The notes beneath the pieces were generated by a model. The model was not told where the DNA came from, made no database searches, and saw only the letters and a program-made list of their open reading frames with translations. Position numbers and translations under genes: made by a program. A DNA stretch of 37,150 nucleotides from CAZVPF01 sp964628195 (lineage in GTDB: Bacteria > Planctomycetota > Phycisphaerae > Sedimentisphaerales > Anaerohalosphaeraceae): assembly GCA_964628195.1 (NCBI GenBank), contig CAZVPF010000028.1, forward strand, positions 1 through 37,150, given 5' to 3'. This document shows, one piece after another, positions 24,170 through 32,273 of this stretch. Positions within the stretch are counted from its first letter, which is position 1, and each line of letters starts with the position of its first letter.

Positions 24170-24198
24170 ATTATACGTCGAATAGTTTTGTGTGTCAA
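24170..24198 (-). promoter_or_regulatory. consensus sigma70 promoter of marR
   Basis: On the minus strand TTGACA (24198-24193) and TATAAT (24175-24170) are both perfect and spaced by 17 bp. A start near 24163 leaves a leader of about 25 nt to the ATG. Such a strong promoter is usually held in check by a repressor, consistent with the overlapping palindrome. Confidence 0.75.
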
Positions 24199-24204
24199 AC
24201 TATT
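24181..24204. promoter_or_regulatory. MarR operator candidate (AATAGTTT-8-AAACTATT)
   Basis: Two perfect 8-bp inverted arms, AATAGTTT (24181-24188) and AAACTATT (24197-24204), flank 8 bp and cover the -35 element and half the spacer of the marR promoter. Length and symmetry are typical for MarR dimers. Recognition by the adjacent MarR protein is inferred. Confidence 0.6.
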
Positions 24205-24309
24205 TTTCTACAAAATTATTTTCTTTATGATTATTTTATACCCACGAACACTTCAATATGCAAGACAATCCCCCCTTTTTTCGGGAAAATCGTCTAATAA
24301 TAGGTGATT

Positions 24310-25971
24310 TTAACTGTCAAACCCCTCGCTCCAGCCGGATTTCAGGACAAAATCCATGTTGGAGTCAATTATTTGATCTTTTCGGCCGGTCAGTTCCACC
24401 AGCACGTATGGCTTGTATAACCTCGACTCGAACTCGAAAAGTATATTGAATTTGCGAGGCGAGATATGCTCGTCCTTAAACTCCATAAGTTTGTCATAGT
24501 CGATTATTAAAAACCGAACATTCTGGTCTATCTGTTCGCCTTTCAGAACGTATTCCACGGGCCTGTCAATGTAGAAAATGAAGGTCTGGAAGCCCGGCCT
24601 GTAAATGTAAACCGTCTCCCGCTGGGGCACCATCGAATTGATCGACTCCGCTACCGGCCTGTGAATATCGTCGCTTTTGACAAACTCCATTCCGAACGCC
24701 GAGTAATGCAGCATTGCGATAACCACTATAAAACCCGTGCATACCGCCAGCCGATTAATGCTGCTCAGAAGTTTGCGGTTGCGGACGACATAAACCCCCG
24801 CTGCGACCGACACAGCCGCTGTCATCAGTCCGCCCAGGCTCATCTTAATAAATATCAGCCCGCCTACGGCACTTACGCAAACCACCCCGAAAAGGAAAAC
24901 AAGCACCTGCTTCCAAGCCTTGTCGGAGCGGAAAAGCTCGTTATGTTTCGATATCGCCCAGCCCAGGAGTATGCTAAGCGGCCCGAAAACCGGCAGAGAA
25001 TACCTCGGCAGCATTCCGGGCATTAAAAGTATCAGCACAAACCCCGCGATAACCCCCAGCCGAACGGCCTTGAAAAACCTCAGTTCCTTTTCGCCCATCC
25101 GCGAGAGCAAACGCCTGTCCCACATGGCAGGCACAAACAGCAGCCACGGCAGGAAATTCACGAATGACTTGAAAATATTGGTGAACCAGAATTTCAAATT
25201 GGGCATCCTGAGAACACGAGAGGACATCTGCCCGGACATCTGCTCGACCATCTCGGCGCTGTCGGTCCCGGCCCGGGCCGCGAGGAACCAGCCCCCGAAT
25301 ATTACGGCGACCACAAGGAGCCCAGCAAGGTGCTCGATGCTGAAAAAATCCCGCCAACGTCTAAGATAAACCGTTACTATAATCGCTATGACGTAAAAGA
25401 CCAGCAGTATAACCGGCCCCTTTACCAGCATCCCGTATCCAAGCAGCGCACCCGGCACCAGCCACATTATCCACCTGCCGCCCCCACCCGTCTGTGAGAG
25501 TTTATAAAGCGAGTTGAACCAGACCAGCACCGCCGCCCCGGTTAAAAAGATATAAACCGGCTCAATCTCGATAAGCCTTCCCTTTTCGACAAGGCTTATA
25601 TTGGTCATAAAGATTATCGCCGCTATAAGCTTGGCCGACATATCCAGCCAGGGCGTCTTCAGCAGCACAATAAGCAGCGCCATCCCCAGCACGCTGTAAA
25701 CCGAAACCAGCCTTGCCGAATACTCCGACACCTCGCCTGTAAGATAAAACGCACCGGCGATAAGCCAGTTAATACCCGGCGGCTTGCTGTAATAAGGCAC
25801 ACCGCCTACGTAAGGCTGGACCCAGTTGCCCGTTTCCATCATGTCCAATGCAGGAAGCACCCGCCTTCCTTCCTCGCCCCGAAGTTCCGGTTCGCCCAGA
25901 CCGGGAAGATAGATACCTGCCCAGATGATTATCAAAACACCTACAACTTTCAAACGTGAAAGACCGCTCAT
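24310..25971 (-). CDS. ArnT-like (GT83/PMT) membrane glycosyltransferase, second copy
   Basis: This integral membrane GT-C glycosyltransferase (553 aa, about 12 helices) should transfer a sugar from a polyprenyl phosphate carrier on the periplasmic side. The first periplasmic loop carries the family signature: acidic RGEEGRRVLPALDMMETGNW (32-51), then GGVPYYSKPPGINWL, equivalent to the E...W..P...G..Y..KPP pattern of ArnT. The C-terminal part is a soluble domain of about 130 residues. The start overlaps the stop of the upstream paralog by 4 bp (ATGA), so the two are translationally coupled. The sugar and acceptor are unknown; lipid A is a reasonable guess because a LAB_N gene lies nearby. Confidence 0.87.
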   Translation of the reverse strand: MSGLSRLKVVGVLIIIWAGIYLPGLGEPELRGEEGRRVLPALDMMETGNWVQPYVGGVPYYSKPPGINWLIAGAFYLTGEVSEYSARLVSVYSVLGMALLIVLLKTPWLDMSAKLIAAIIFMTNISLVEKGRLIEIEPVYIFLTGAAVLVWFNSLYKLSQTGGGGRWIMWLVPGALLGYGMLVKGPVILLVFYVIAIIVTVYLRRWRDFFSIEHLAGLLVVAVIFGGWFLAARAGTDSAEMVEQMSGQMSSRVLRMPNLKFWFTNIFKSFVNFLPWLLFVPAMWDRRLLSRMGEKELRFFKAVRLGVIAGFVLILLMPGMLPRYSLPVFGPLSILLGWAISKHNELFRSDKAWKQVLVFLFGVVCVSAVGGLIFIKMSLGGLMTAAVSVAAGVYVVRNRKLLSSINRLAVCTGFIVVIAMLHYSAFGMEFVKSDDIHRPVAESINSMVPQRETVYIYRPGFQTFIFYIDRPVEYVLKGEQIDQNVRFLIIDYDKLMEFKDEHISPRKFNILFEFESRLYKPYVLVELTGRKDQIIDSNMDFVLKSGWSEGFDS

Positions 25972-27599
25972 ATACCATCCTCCGCCGGCGAACCAGCCTT
26001 ATTACCCGCACCAGCCGGGTCCCTGAGTTTGAATAGCTGATAGCCTCCTTTTATCCGGTCCTCGAAACTGTAAAGCAGCTCCGGCGAAAATTTAATGAAA
26101 AAATCAGTCGTCTCACCAAGTTCTTTTCGCCACAGTTTCTCTACGATCATGTAATCGACATCGGCATCGATCTGTTCATATTCGTGCAGATGCTCAAATG
26201 GCTCGCGAATGTAATACAGCCACGTCTCATACTCGGAATGAAAAATGTATATGGTCTCATCTTCCGGAACGATCTCGTGAACCGCCGCCACCGCCGGACG
26301 AAACTTCTCCGTCTCTTCGATATACCGCGGCAGGTAAAAGCTCGCATACTGAAGCATGTAGACGACCATTACCACACCCGTCGCCATTGTCAGGGCATAC
26401 GAATTATTAAGCTCCCTGCGCTGCGAAATTATAAATATCGAAGCAAGTATCGCGATAACCAGCGAAAGCATCGCCCCGGCGCTCTGGTTGACAACAAAAA
26501 TACCGCCAACAGCGGTAAAACAGCTCACCACCACGGCCCCAACAACAAACTTGCGCCACCACAGGTCTGTTTTGTAAAAATCTTTATGCAGCGCAAGAAC
26601 CCACCCGATCATTATCGCGCCGATTGCGTAAACAGGCATTACATAACGCGTCTCGGTCCGCGGCAAAAGAATCACCGCCAGGAAACCGATAACAAGCCCA
26701 AGCCTTGCACCCTTAAACAAAGGCCTGTGTTCCTCGGGCAGATTTCGCGTTAACCTTTTATCCCAAAGCGCGGGAATAAACAAGGTCCACGGCAGGAAAG
26801 AAGCGAAAGATTCAATAATATTCCCGAACCAGTATCCGAAACTTTTCGGCACTATCCGCAGCAGCATATCTTCTATCAGCACCCCGCCCATTTCCTCCCG
26901 AGAGTACTGCATGGGACCGAGTCTTGCCCAAACATAATTCATACCGAAAAAAATGATAAGCATCAGGAAATGCGCCGGGTGAAGAAGCTGTTTTTTGTTC
27001 CTGTCATAAAACAGCACAGCGACCGCGACAAAATAGAAAAACACAAGTATAAGCGGCCCCTTAGTAAGCATCCCGTAACCGAGTATCGGCGCAGCTCCCA
27101 GCCACATCAGCCACCCCCCCCGACGGAACGAATAAACGTTCATCCACCACAGTACCGCCATACCCGTAAGGGCTATATAAACCGCCTCGATCTCGATGAG
27201 CCTGCCCTTTTCGATTATTCCCGCAGTGGTAAAAAATATTATCGCCGCCATCAGTCGACCGCGTTTGTCCATAAACCTGCTCGGCATCCATATCAGCATA
27301 GCACCAAGCCCCAGAACAGACACCGCGGAAACAACCCGCGAAGTGAACTCGTTCTGCTCGCCCGTAACAATATATGAAACCGCGACCAGCCAGTTGATTC
27401 CCGGAGGCTTGTTAAAATACGGCTCGCCGGCGATAAAAGGCATTGCCCAGTTGCCCGTCTTCAGCATGGTTACCGCGGGCAGAGTTCGGTGCGCTTCCTC
27501 TCCTCGAAACTCCGCCTTGCCAAGTCCGGGCAGATAGATAAGGGCCCAGACAAGAAAAGCGAACAGAAACATTTTCCACCGATCGGGCAAAGCTTTCAT
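25968..27599 (-). CDS. ArnT-like (GT83/PMT) membrane glycosyltransferase, first copy
   Basis: This is a paralog of the next gene with the same architecture: about 12 membrane helices and the motif FRGEEAHRTLPAVTMLKTGNW (first periplasmic loop, from residue 31) followed by GEPYFNKPPGINWL. The ATG at 27599 (543 aa) is preferred over the TTG at 27635 because GGAG lies 8 nt upstream. Colinear segments shared with the second copy include IYLPGLG, KPPGINWL, EKGRLIEIE and LGYGML.KGP, so tandem duplication followed by divergence is likely. It starts 235 bp from the divergent GT2/LAB_N pair. Two copies suggest two acceptors, two sugars or a heterodimer; sequence alone cannot decide. Confidence 0.87.
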   Translation of the reverse strand: MKALPDRWKMFLFAFLVWALIYLPGLGKAEFRGEEAHRTLPAVTMLKTGNWAMPFIAGEPYFNKPPGINWLVAVSYIVTGEQNEFTSRVVSAVSVLGLGAMLIWMPSRFMDKRGRLMAAIIFFTTAGIIEKGRLIEIEAVYIALTGMAVLWWMNVYSFRRGGWLMWLGAAPILGYGMLTKGPLILVFFYFVAVAVLFYDRNKKQLLHPAHFLMLIIFFGMNYVWARLGPMQYSREEMGGVLIEDMLLRIVPKSFGYWFGNIIESFASFLPWTLFIPALWDKRLTRNLPEEHRPLFKGARLGLVIGFLAVILLPRTETRYVMPVYAIGAIMIGWVLALHKDFYKTDLWWRKFVVGAVVVSCFTAVGGIFVVNQSAGAMLSLVIAILASIFIISQRRELNNSYALTMATGVVMVVYMLQYASFYLPRYIEETEKFRPAVAAVHEIVPEDETIYIFHSEYETWLYYIREPFEHLHEYEQIDADVDYMIVEKLWRKELGETTDFFIKFSPELLYSFEDRIKGGYQLFKLRDPAGAGNKAGSPAEDGI

Positions 27600-27707
27600 C
27601 CCTGCAAACTCCGCAAAACAAATAATTCCGGACAATAAAACACGCTAATCCTTTGAAATTCAAGTATAATCTCAAACATACCCGATTTCTAAAGAAATAT
27701 ATACAAA

Positions 27708-27735
27708 TTGCAAATTTTTGACGCTATGTTATAAT
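27708..27735 (+). promoter_or_regulatory. extended -10 promoter of the GT2-LAB_N operon
   Basis: TTGCAA (27708-27713) precedes a perfect TATAAT (27730-27735) by 16 bp, and TGT directly before it makes an extended -10. A start near 27742 leaves about 93 nt to the preferred ATG at 27835. Confidence 0.55.
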
Positions 27736-27834
27736 TCTTCCTGTTTATTGTTTATCGAAAAATCGACGGATCGCGGCCAGTTTTTTATGCCCGCCCCAAA
27801 GGTAACAAAAAAAACAGACTATGGAAAGGACGAT

Positions 27835-28593
27835 ATGACACCCCAAACAGGCACGGATGCTCAGGTTTACCTGTCGGTTATCTCGGCAGCTTATAACGAG
27901 GCCGAAAACCTGCCCGAACTTATCAAAGAAATCAACGAGATGATGGACAAGCTCGACAAGCCATGCGAGATTGTCATCACAAACGACGGCAGCAAAGACG
28001 CGACACTTGATGTCCTCAGGGAGCTGATGAAAAACTTCCCCAGGCTTCGGGTGCTTAACTTCCCCCAAAATGTCGGACAGACCGCGGCATGGGACTGCGC
28101 GCTTCGCAACGCAAGGGGAACATATATCGCCGCCCTTGATTCCGACCTCCAGAACGACCCTGCCGACATCCCGATGATGCTCGAACACATCGAGTCAGGC
28201 AAAGCGGACCTTGTCAACGGCTGGCGAAGCGAACGAAACGACCCGTGGATAAGGCTTGCTTCTACGAAAATAGCAAACGGCGTGCGCAACTGGCTGACAA
28301 AAGAAAACGTCCACGACTCGGCATGCGGCCTGAAGGTATTCAAAGCAGAGTGTATGAGAAACGTAAAAATGTTCCGCGGCCTGCACCGCTTCATACCGAC
28401 GCTGGTCAAACTTGAGGGTTATACCGTTATCGAGGTGCCCGTAAATCACCGCCCCCGCACCGCCGGCGTCGCCAAGTACGGCGTCTGGAACCGGGTATTC
28501 TGTGCCCTGCGGGACACTTTCGCAATAAGGTGGATGCAAAGCAGAATGTTCCATTATAAGTTTGAAGAAATTGAGAGGAACACAAATGAATGA
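27835..28593 (+). CDS. DPM1/ArnC-like polyprenyl-phosphate glycosyltransferase (GT2)
   Basis: This GT-A enzyme probably transfers a sugar from a nucleotide donor to polyprenyl phosphate on the cytoplasmic face. The ATG at 27835 (252 aa) has AAGGA 5 nt upstream and opens near the fold (VYLSVISAAYNEAENLPEL); longer in-frame starts upstream, including a TTG at 27718, have no ribosome site. The donor site shows VITNDGSKDATLDVL (47-61) and the metal-binding LDSDLQNDPAD (101-111, Asp102 and Asp104). No C-terminal membrane helices follow, as in soluble DPM1-type synthases and unlike ArnC. It overlaps the LAB_N gene by 8 bp and diverges from two ArnT-like genes, its likely downstream users. Confidence 0.9.
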   Translation: MTPQTGTDAQVYLSVISAAYNEAENLPELIKEINEMMDKLDKPCEIVITNDGSKDATLDVLRELMKNFPRLRVLNFPQNVGQTAAWDCALRNARGTYIAALDSDLQNDPADIPMMLEHIESGKADLVNGWRSERNDPWIRLASTKIANGVRNWLTKENVHDSACGLKVFKAECMRNVKMFRGLHRFIPTLVKLEGYTVIEVPVNHRPRTAGVAKYGVWNRVFCALRDTFAIRWMQSRMFHYKFEEIERNTNE

Positions 28594-28930
28594 AATGCTT
28601 GATAAACTTGACCTGTTGTTTCTTTGCCTCGGCCTGCCGGCCCAGGCGATGTTCGCCGGCAGATTTTTCATACAGTGGATACATTCCGAGCGACACGGAA
28701 AGAGCATCGTCCCCGTTGCGTTCTGGTACCTTAGCCTCTTCGGAAGCCTCGGCCTTTTGATATACGGCATTATCCGCGGCGAGCCGATCCTCATACTCGG
28801 CCATGCGCCAAACGCGATTATTTACATTCGCAACCTGATGCTGATATCCAAAGAGAGAAAAACCGCCGAACCTGCCCCTGCCCCCGCTGCCGCCCCGCCC
28901 GAACAATCCGAACAAAACAGAGAACAGTAA
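28586..28930 (+). CDS. LAB_N (lipid A biosynthesis N-terminal) membrane protein
   Basis: This is a small integral membrane protein (114 aa from the ATG at 28586, with AGGA 7 nt upstream). It matches the LAB_N domain found at the N-terminus of some lipid-A-disaccharide synthases and as stand-alone genes: FAGRFFIQWIHSERHGKS (23-40), FWYLSLFGSLGLLIYGI (46-62), and DPV-like EPILILGHAPNAIIYIRNL (66-84). Three helices are predicted, and a Pro/Ala-rich tail ends the protein. Its role is unresolved, but it is repeatedly next to DPM1-like and ArnT-like glycosyltransferases in other bacteria. The 8-bp overlap with the GT2 gene indicates coupled translation. It may help flip or present the polyprenyl-linked sugar. 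Confidence 0.85.
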   Translation: MNEMLDKLDLLFLCLGLPAQAMFAGRFFIQWIHSERHGKSIVPVAFWYLSLFGSLGLLIYGIIRGEPILILGHAPNAIIYIRNLMLISKERKTAEPAPAPAAAPPEQSEQNREQ

Positions 28931-28942
28931 CACTGCGACCCC

Positions 28943-29659
28943 TTAAAACCTGTCCTTTGCCTTGCGCAGTTCTCGGAAATCCTCGACGGTCCCGGCCCTG
29001 ATAAAGACATTCGTGTTCAGCTCCTCTGCGATAGTGGAAGGGACTGTCGCCTCGCACCGGCGGTCTCTTTTTCTCATCTCTTCCAGCCGCCTTTCGACAT
29101 TCTTATTCTCCGGCTCGACAGTCTTTGCAAACTCAAGATTCTCTACCGTGTAGTTATGACCCGGGTAAACAAGTGTCCCCGGCTCGAGCGAAGCAAGCCT
29201 TTTAAGCGAACCATACATACCCTCGTAATCCCCGCTGAACACCCTCCCGCACCCGGCGGCAAAAAGCGTATCACCTGTAAACACAGCCTGCTCTTTTTGC
29301 TCACCGCACCCGCCCGCGACAACGTAACTTACACCGTCTGCCGTGTGCCCCGGTGTCGGTATCACAGTTATTTCCAGTTTGCCGATTTGCACCGACGTTT
29401 CATCGAAAGACCCCGACCTTTTCATGCCGATTGAATCGGCGTCTATCACCTCACAGCCGAAGCGTTTTTTAAGCTCCCCAACGCCTCCGGTATGATCGTG
29501 ATGACCATGCGTTATCAGGATATGCGTCAGCTTCAGCTCGCGGTTTTCAAGCTCCGTGAGCACCGGCCCGGCCTGCGAAGGGTCGACAGCGAAGCCCCGC
29601 CCCTTTTCGTACTCACAAAGGTAAACATAATTATCCGTATTTGCAGGTATTATTATCAT
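28943..29659 (-). CDS. gloB: glyoxalase II-like metallo-beta-lactamase hydrolase
   Basis: This cytoplasmic MBL-fold thioesterase most resembles hydroxyacylglutathione hydrolase, which hydrolyses S-lactoylglutathione to lactate and thiol. The metal motif THGHHDHTGG (50-59) supplies H51, H53, D55 and H56. A further histidine comes from YPGHNYTVENL, and the C-terminal segment ENKNVERRLEEMRKR fits the HAGH C-terminal domain. The length of 238 aa is usual. Glutathione use is doubtful if the host is an anaerobe, so the thiol may be another; the fold is also used by sulfur-transfer enzymes. Its start overlaps the end of the glycosyltransferase gene by 4 bp, placing it last in that transcript. Confidence 0.83.
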   Translation of the reverse strand: MIIIPANTDNYVYLCEYEKGRGFAVDPSQAGPVLTELENRELKLTHILITHGHHDHTGGVGELKKRFGCEVIDADSIGMKRSGSFDETSVQIGKLEITVIPTPGHTADGVSYVVAGGCGEQKEQAVFTGDTLFAAGCGRVFSGDYEGMYGSLKRLASLEPGTLVYPGHNYTVENLEFAKTVEPENKNVERRLEEMRKRDRRCEATVPSTIAEELNTNVFIRAGTVEDFRELRKAKDRF

Positions 29660-30714
29660 CTCGTCATCGCCTCGATCCTGTCCTCCAGAACGCTGAAAAA
29701 CTTTTCGTTATCCGGGTACAAAATTAAATCGCTCTCCTGCCACGGAACTTCAAGCGAATCGACAAACTCCCCCACCGCATCGACCGTCAGCCCGTCGGCA
29801 GAAATACCCGCTCCGGATTTGGCGATGTAATGGGCGTTTATCATCTGTTCGTACTGCCCCTTAACCGGAACAAGCAAAGACTTTTTGCGAAAATGAAGGC
29901 ACTCGCTTATAAGCGAAAAACCCGCCGTGGCTATCACTCCCGCGCAGGAAGCAAGGTCCCCGAGGAAACCCTCGGTCGATGTCTTCTTAAAAACGCAGTT
30001 GCCCTGCACCCGGTCCTCGTCAAATCCGTAAAAGTAGAACTGCCTTTCGGGGAACCGGGCAAAAACATCGAGACCCTTTTCTCTCAGCGAAAGATCGGTC
30101 GTATAAAAAATGATATGCTCGCCCCGCGTCGGCTGTTTTTCGATTACCTCCCTGCGCAGCACCGGGCCAACCAGCGTCGAGCCCTCGCCCTTTGTCGGAG
30201 CCTTGAAAAAATTAATAATAATGTGGTTCTCGATCCGCGGATAATACGCCCTCGTTATGCACCCCGCCGTAAAACGCGAAAAGAACGACCCCGGCACAGG
30301 ATCGAGTTTCAGGCAGGTCAGCGTGCACTGGTGGTCCACTGTCAGGCAAGGCACACCGTTATTTTTGGCCCAGTGTGCGATAAACGGCTCATAATCCGAA
30401 ATAACCAGGTCGGGCCGAAACTTTTTTATTTCATTCTTAAACAGCTTGTGGTTTTCGAGCAGCCCCTTCGGCGCCTGCATGATATTCGCCGCCAGTGTAC
30501 GTCGCGTATTAAGCGTCCCGTTGCTGTATATAAGCGACAATCCGAAAACCGGCTTGACGCGGTGAGGAAAAAGGGGAGTAAGGTAAGAAAGCGACTTCAT
30601 CGAGGCAAGAAAAAGCACCTCATGGCCGTCCGCAAGCAGCCGGCTGCCCGTCAGGTGGCTCCTGCTGCTGTGCCCGAAACCCTGACCGGCGACACCATAG
30701 ACTATCCTTGCCAT
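29656..30714 (-). CDS. GT-B glycosyltransferase, TIGR00661/MJ1255-like
   Basis: This predicted soluble glycosyltransferase belongs to the MJ1255/VC2487 family, which resembles MurG and UDP-GlcNAc-type GT1/GT28 enzymes. From the preferred ATG at 30714 (352 aa, AGGAG 7 nt upstream) it begins MARIVYGVAGQGFGHSSRS, where GxGxGHxxR is the diagnostic N-terminal loop. The C-terminal half has FLGDLASCAGVIATAGFSLISECLHFRKKSLLVPVKGQYEQ (the usual GT-B nucleotide-sugar binding region). A GTG 6 bp upstream is not favoured, as the ribosome site would abut it. It follows gatB by 95 bp and precedes the glyoxalase II-like gene with a 4-bp overlap. Donor and acceptor are not known. Confidence 0.85.
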   Translation of the reverse strand: MARIVYGVAGQGFGHSSRSHLTGSRLLADGHEVLFLASMKSLSYLTPLFPHRVKPVFGLSLIYSNGTLNTRRTLAANIMQAPKGLLENHKLFKNEIKKFRPDLVISDYEPFIAHWAKNNGVPCLTVDHQCTLTCLKLDPVPGSFFSRFTAGCITRAYYPRIENHIIINFFKAPTKGEGSTLVGPVLRREVIEKQPTRGEHIIFYTTDLSLREKGLDVFARFPERQFYFYGFDEDRVQGNCVFKKTSTEGFLGDLASCAGVIATAGFSLISECLHFRKKSLLVPVKGQYEQMINAHYIAKSGAGISADGLTVDAVGEFVDSLEVPWQESDLILYPDNEKFFSVLEDRIEAMTR

Positions 30715-30809
30715 CTTCACACTCCTGTTGAATCCCGAATTAAAACCCCGGCCGCGTTACAAAATATGCACTGACCGCCACCGCCAAAATGAATTTTTAG
30801 AGGTTCCCT

Positions 30810-32273
30810 TTATTTAAGTTTTTTACCAAGAAGCTCGTTGACCACTTTCGGATTGGCCTGGCCGCCCGAACGCTGGATGACCTGCCCCATAAGAAAGCCC
30901 CGGGCCTTTTTCGCCTTTTTGTCGCCCGCCTTGACCTGCTCCACAGCTTCTGCGTTCTCCGCCAGCACAGCGTCGACAATCGCCTCTATTTCACCTGCAT
31001 CGTTTTTCTGTATCAGATTTTCTTTTTCGGCGATAGCAGCCGGGTCGCACTGGCCCTGGGCAAGCTTTTCAAAAATGCTTACCGCTGCCGATGAACTTAC
31101 CTGTCCTTCCTCTGCCATCTGCGCCAGCTTGCCGAGGTCGCCCCAGCTTATCCCAAGCTCATCGACCCGGCACCCGCGCTCGTTGGCGAGTTTCAGCCCT
31201 GTCTGCGTAAGCAGGTTGCACACCCGTTTGGCGTCGGCGCCGGTCTTAACTGCTTCGTCAAAAAAATCCGCCGTCGCCCTCTCTGCCGTCAGCACCCCTG
31301 CGTCATAATCGCTCAGCCCGTAATCCTCGACAAACCTTTTCTGCCTCGCAAGAGGCAGCTCGCACATCCGCGACTTAATATCATCAAGCCAGCCATTATC
31401 TATCTCGACCGGCACAAGGTCCGGATCAGGAAAATATCGATAATCGTGCGCCTCTTCTTTTTCACGCTGCAAAACCGTCATCTGCTTGTCGTCGTCCCAG
31501 CCCCGTGTCGATTTGTTGCCCATCTCCATAGTAACACCGGTTTCGATAAATTCGTCGTACTGCCTCTGCATTTCGTAGGCGACGCTCCGCTCGATCGCGC
31601 GAAAACTGTTGAGGTTCTTGATCTCGGCGATAGGCGTCTTGAAAACCTGGCCTGCACGGGTTATATGCAGGTTGACATTCGGCTCGAACCGCATGTGCCC
31701 TTTCTGCATATCACCGTGAGAAACCCCCAGGTAACGAACTATCCGCTGAAGCTGCCTCGCAAGCTCGGACACCTCTTCGGGCGTGTTCATATCGGGCTCT
31801 GTGACTATTTCGAGCAATGGCGAACCTGCCCGGTTAAGGTCGATCGCCGAAAAATTGCCAAGGGTATGCGTGTTCTTGCCCGCGTCCTCTTCAAGATGTG
31901 CCCGTACAATGCGTATCTTCTTCGTCCCGCCTTGCTCGGTGGGTATCTCGATGTACCCGTTCTCGCTCATAGGCAGGTCGTACTGGCTTATCTGGTAGTT
32001 CTTCGGCAGATCGGGATAATAGTAGCTCTTGCGGTCCCACTTGGTAAAAGACGGTATGCTGCAGTTAAGAGCAAGGGCCGTGAGAACCGAAAACTCGTAA
32101 GCCTGTTTGTTCATTATAGGAAGCGAGCCTGGAAGCCCGAGGCACACCGGGCAAACACACGTATTAGGCTCCCTGCCGTAAGCAAGCTCACAGCCGCAGA
32201 ACATCTTTGTTTTTGTCGCGAGATGAACGTGTATTTCAAGACCCACAATAAGTTTGCAATCAATATCAGTCAT
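30810..32273 (-). CDS. gatB: aspartyl/glutamyl-tRNA amidotransferase subunit B
   Basis: GatB is the kinase/tRNA-binding subunit of the GatCAB complex, which converts misacylated Glu-tRNA(Gln) or Asp-tRNA(Asn) to the amidated form. The N-terminal zinc site is visible at C26, C28, C41 and C44 (MFCGC and CVCPVC), and the catalytic cradle contains RAHLEEDAGKNTHT. The C-terminal YqeY-like helical domain ends ARGFLMGQVIQRSGGQANPKVV. The length of 487 aa is normal. It overlaps gatA by 8 bp. Presence of the complex implies the host lacks a direct glutaminyl- or asparaginyl-tRNA synthetase for at least one of the two amino acids. Confidence 0.97.
   Translation of the reverse strand: MTDIDCKLIVGLEIHVHLATKTKMFCGCELAYGREPNTCVCPVCLGLPGSLPIMNKQAYEFSVLTALALNCSIPSFTKWDRKSYYYPDLPKNYQISQYDLPMSENGYIEIPTEQGGTKKIRIVRAHLEEDAGKNTHTLGNFSAIDLNRAGSPLLEIVTEPDMNTPEEVSELARQLQRIVRYLGVSHGDMQKGHMRFEPNVNLHITRAGQVFKTPIAEIKNLNSFRAIERSVAYEMQRQYDEFIETGVTMEMGNKSTRGWDDDKQMTVLQREKEEAHDYRYFPDPDLVPVEIDNGWLDDIKSRMCELPLARQKRFVEDYGLSDYDAGVLTAERATADFFDEAVKTGADAKRVCNLLTQTGLKLANERGCRVDELGISWGDLGKLAQMAEEGQVSSSAAVSIFEKLAQGQCDPAAIAEKENLIQKNDAGEIEAIVDAVLAENAEAVEQVKAGDKKAKKARGFLMGQVIQRSGGQANPKVVNELLGKKLK

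Noticed and set aside
24245..24309. Terminator for the second ArnT-like gene
   Set aside because: A CCC/GGG stem with an A-rich loop is present, but it is not followed by a T-run on the minus strand.
29830..30774. 314-codon plus-strand frame
   Set aside because: It is antisense to the TIGR00661-like glycosyltransferase, shows an Arg/Lys-rich composition typical of a shadow frame, and has no motif.
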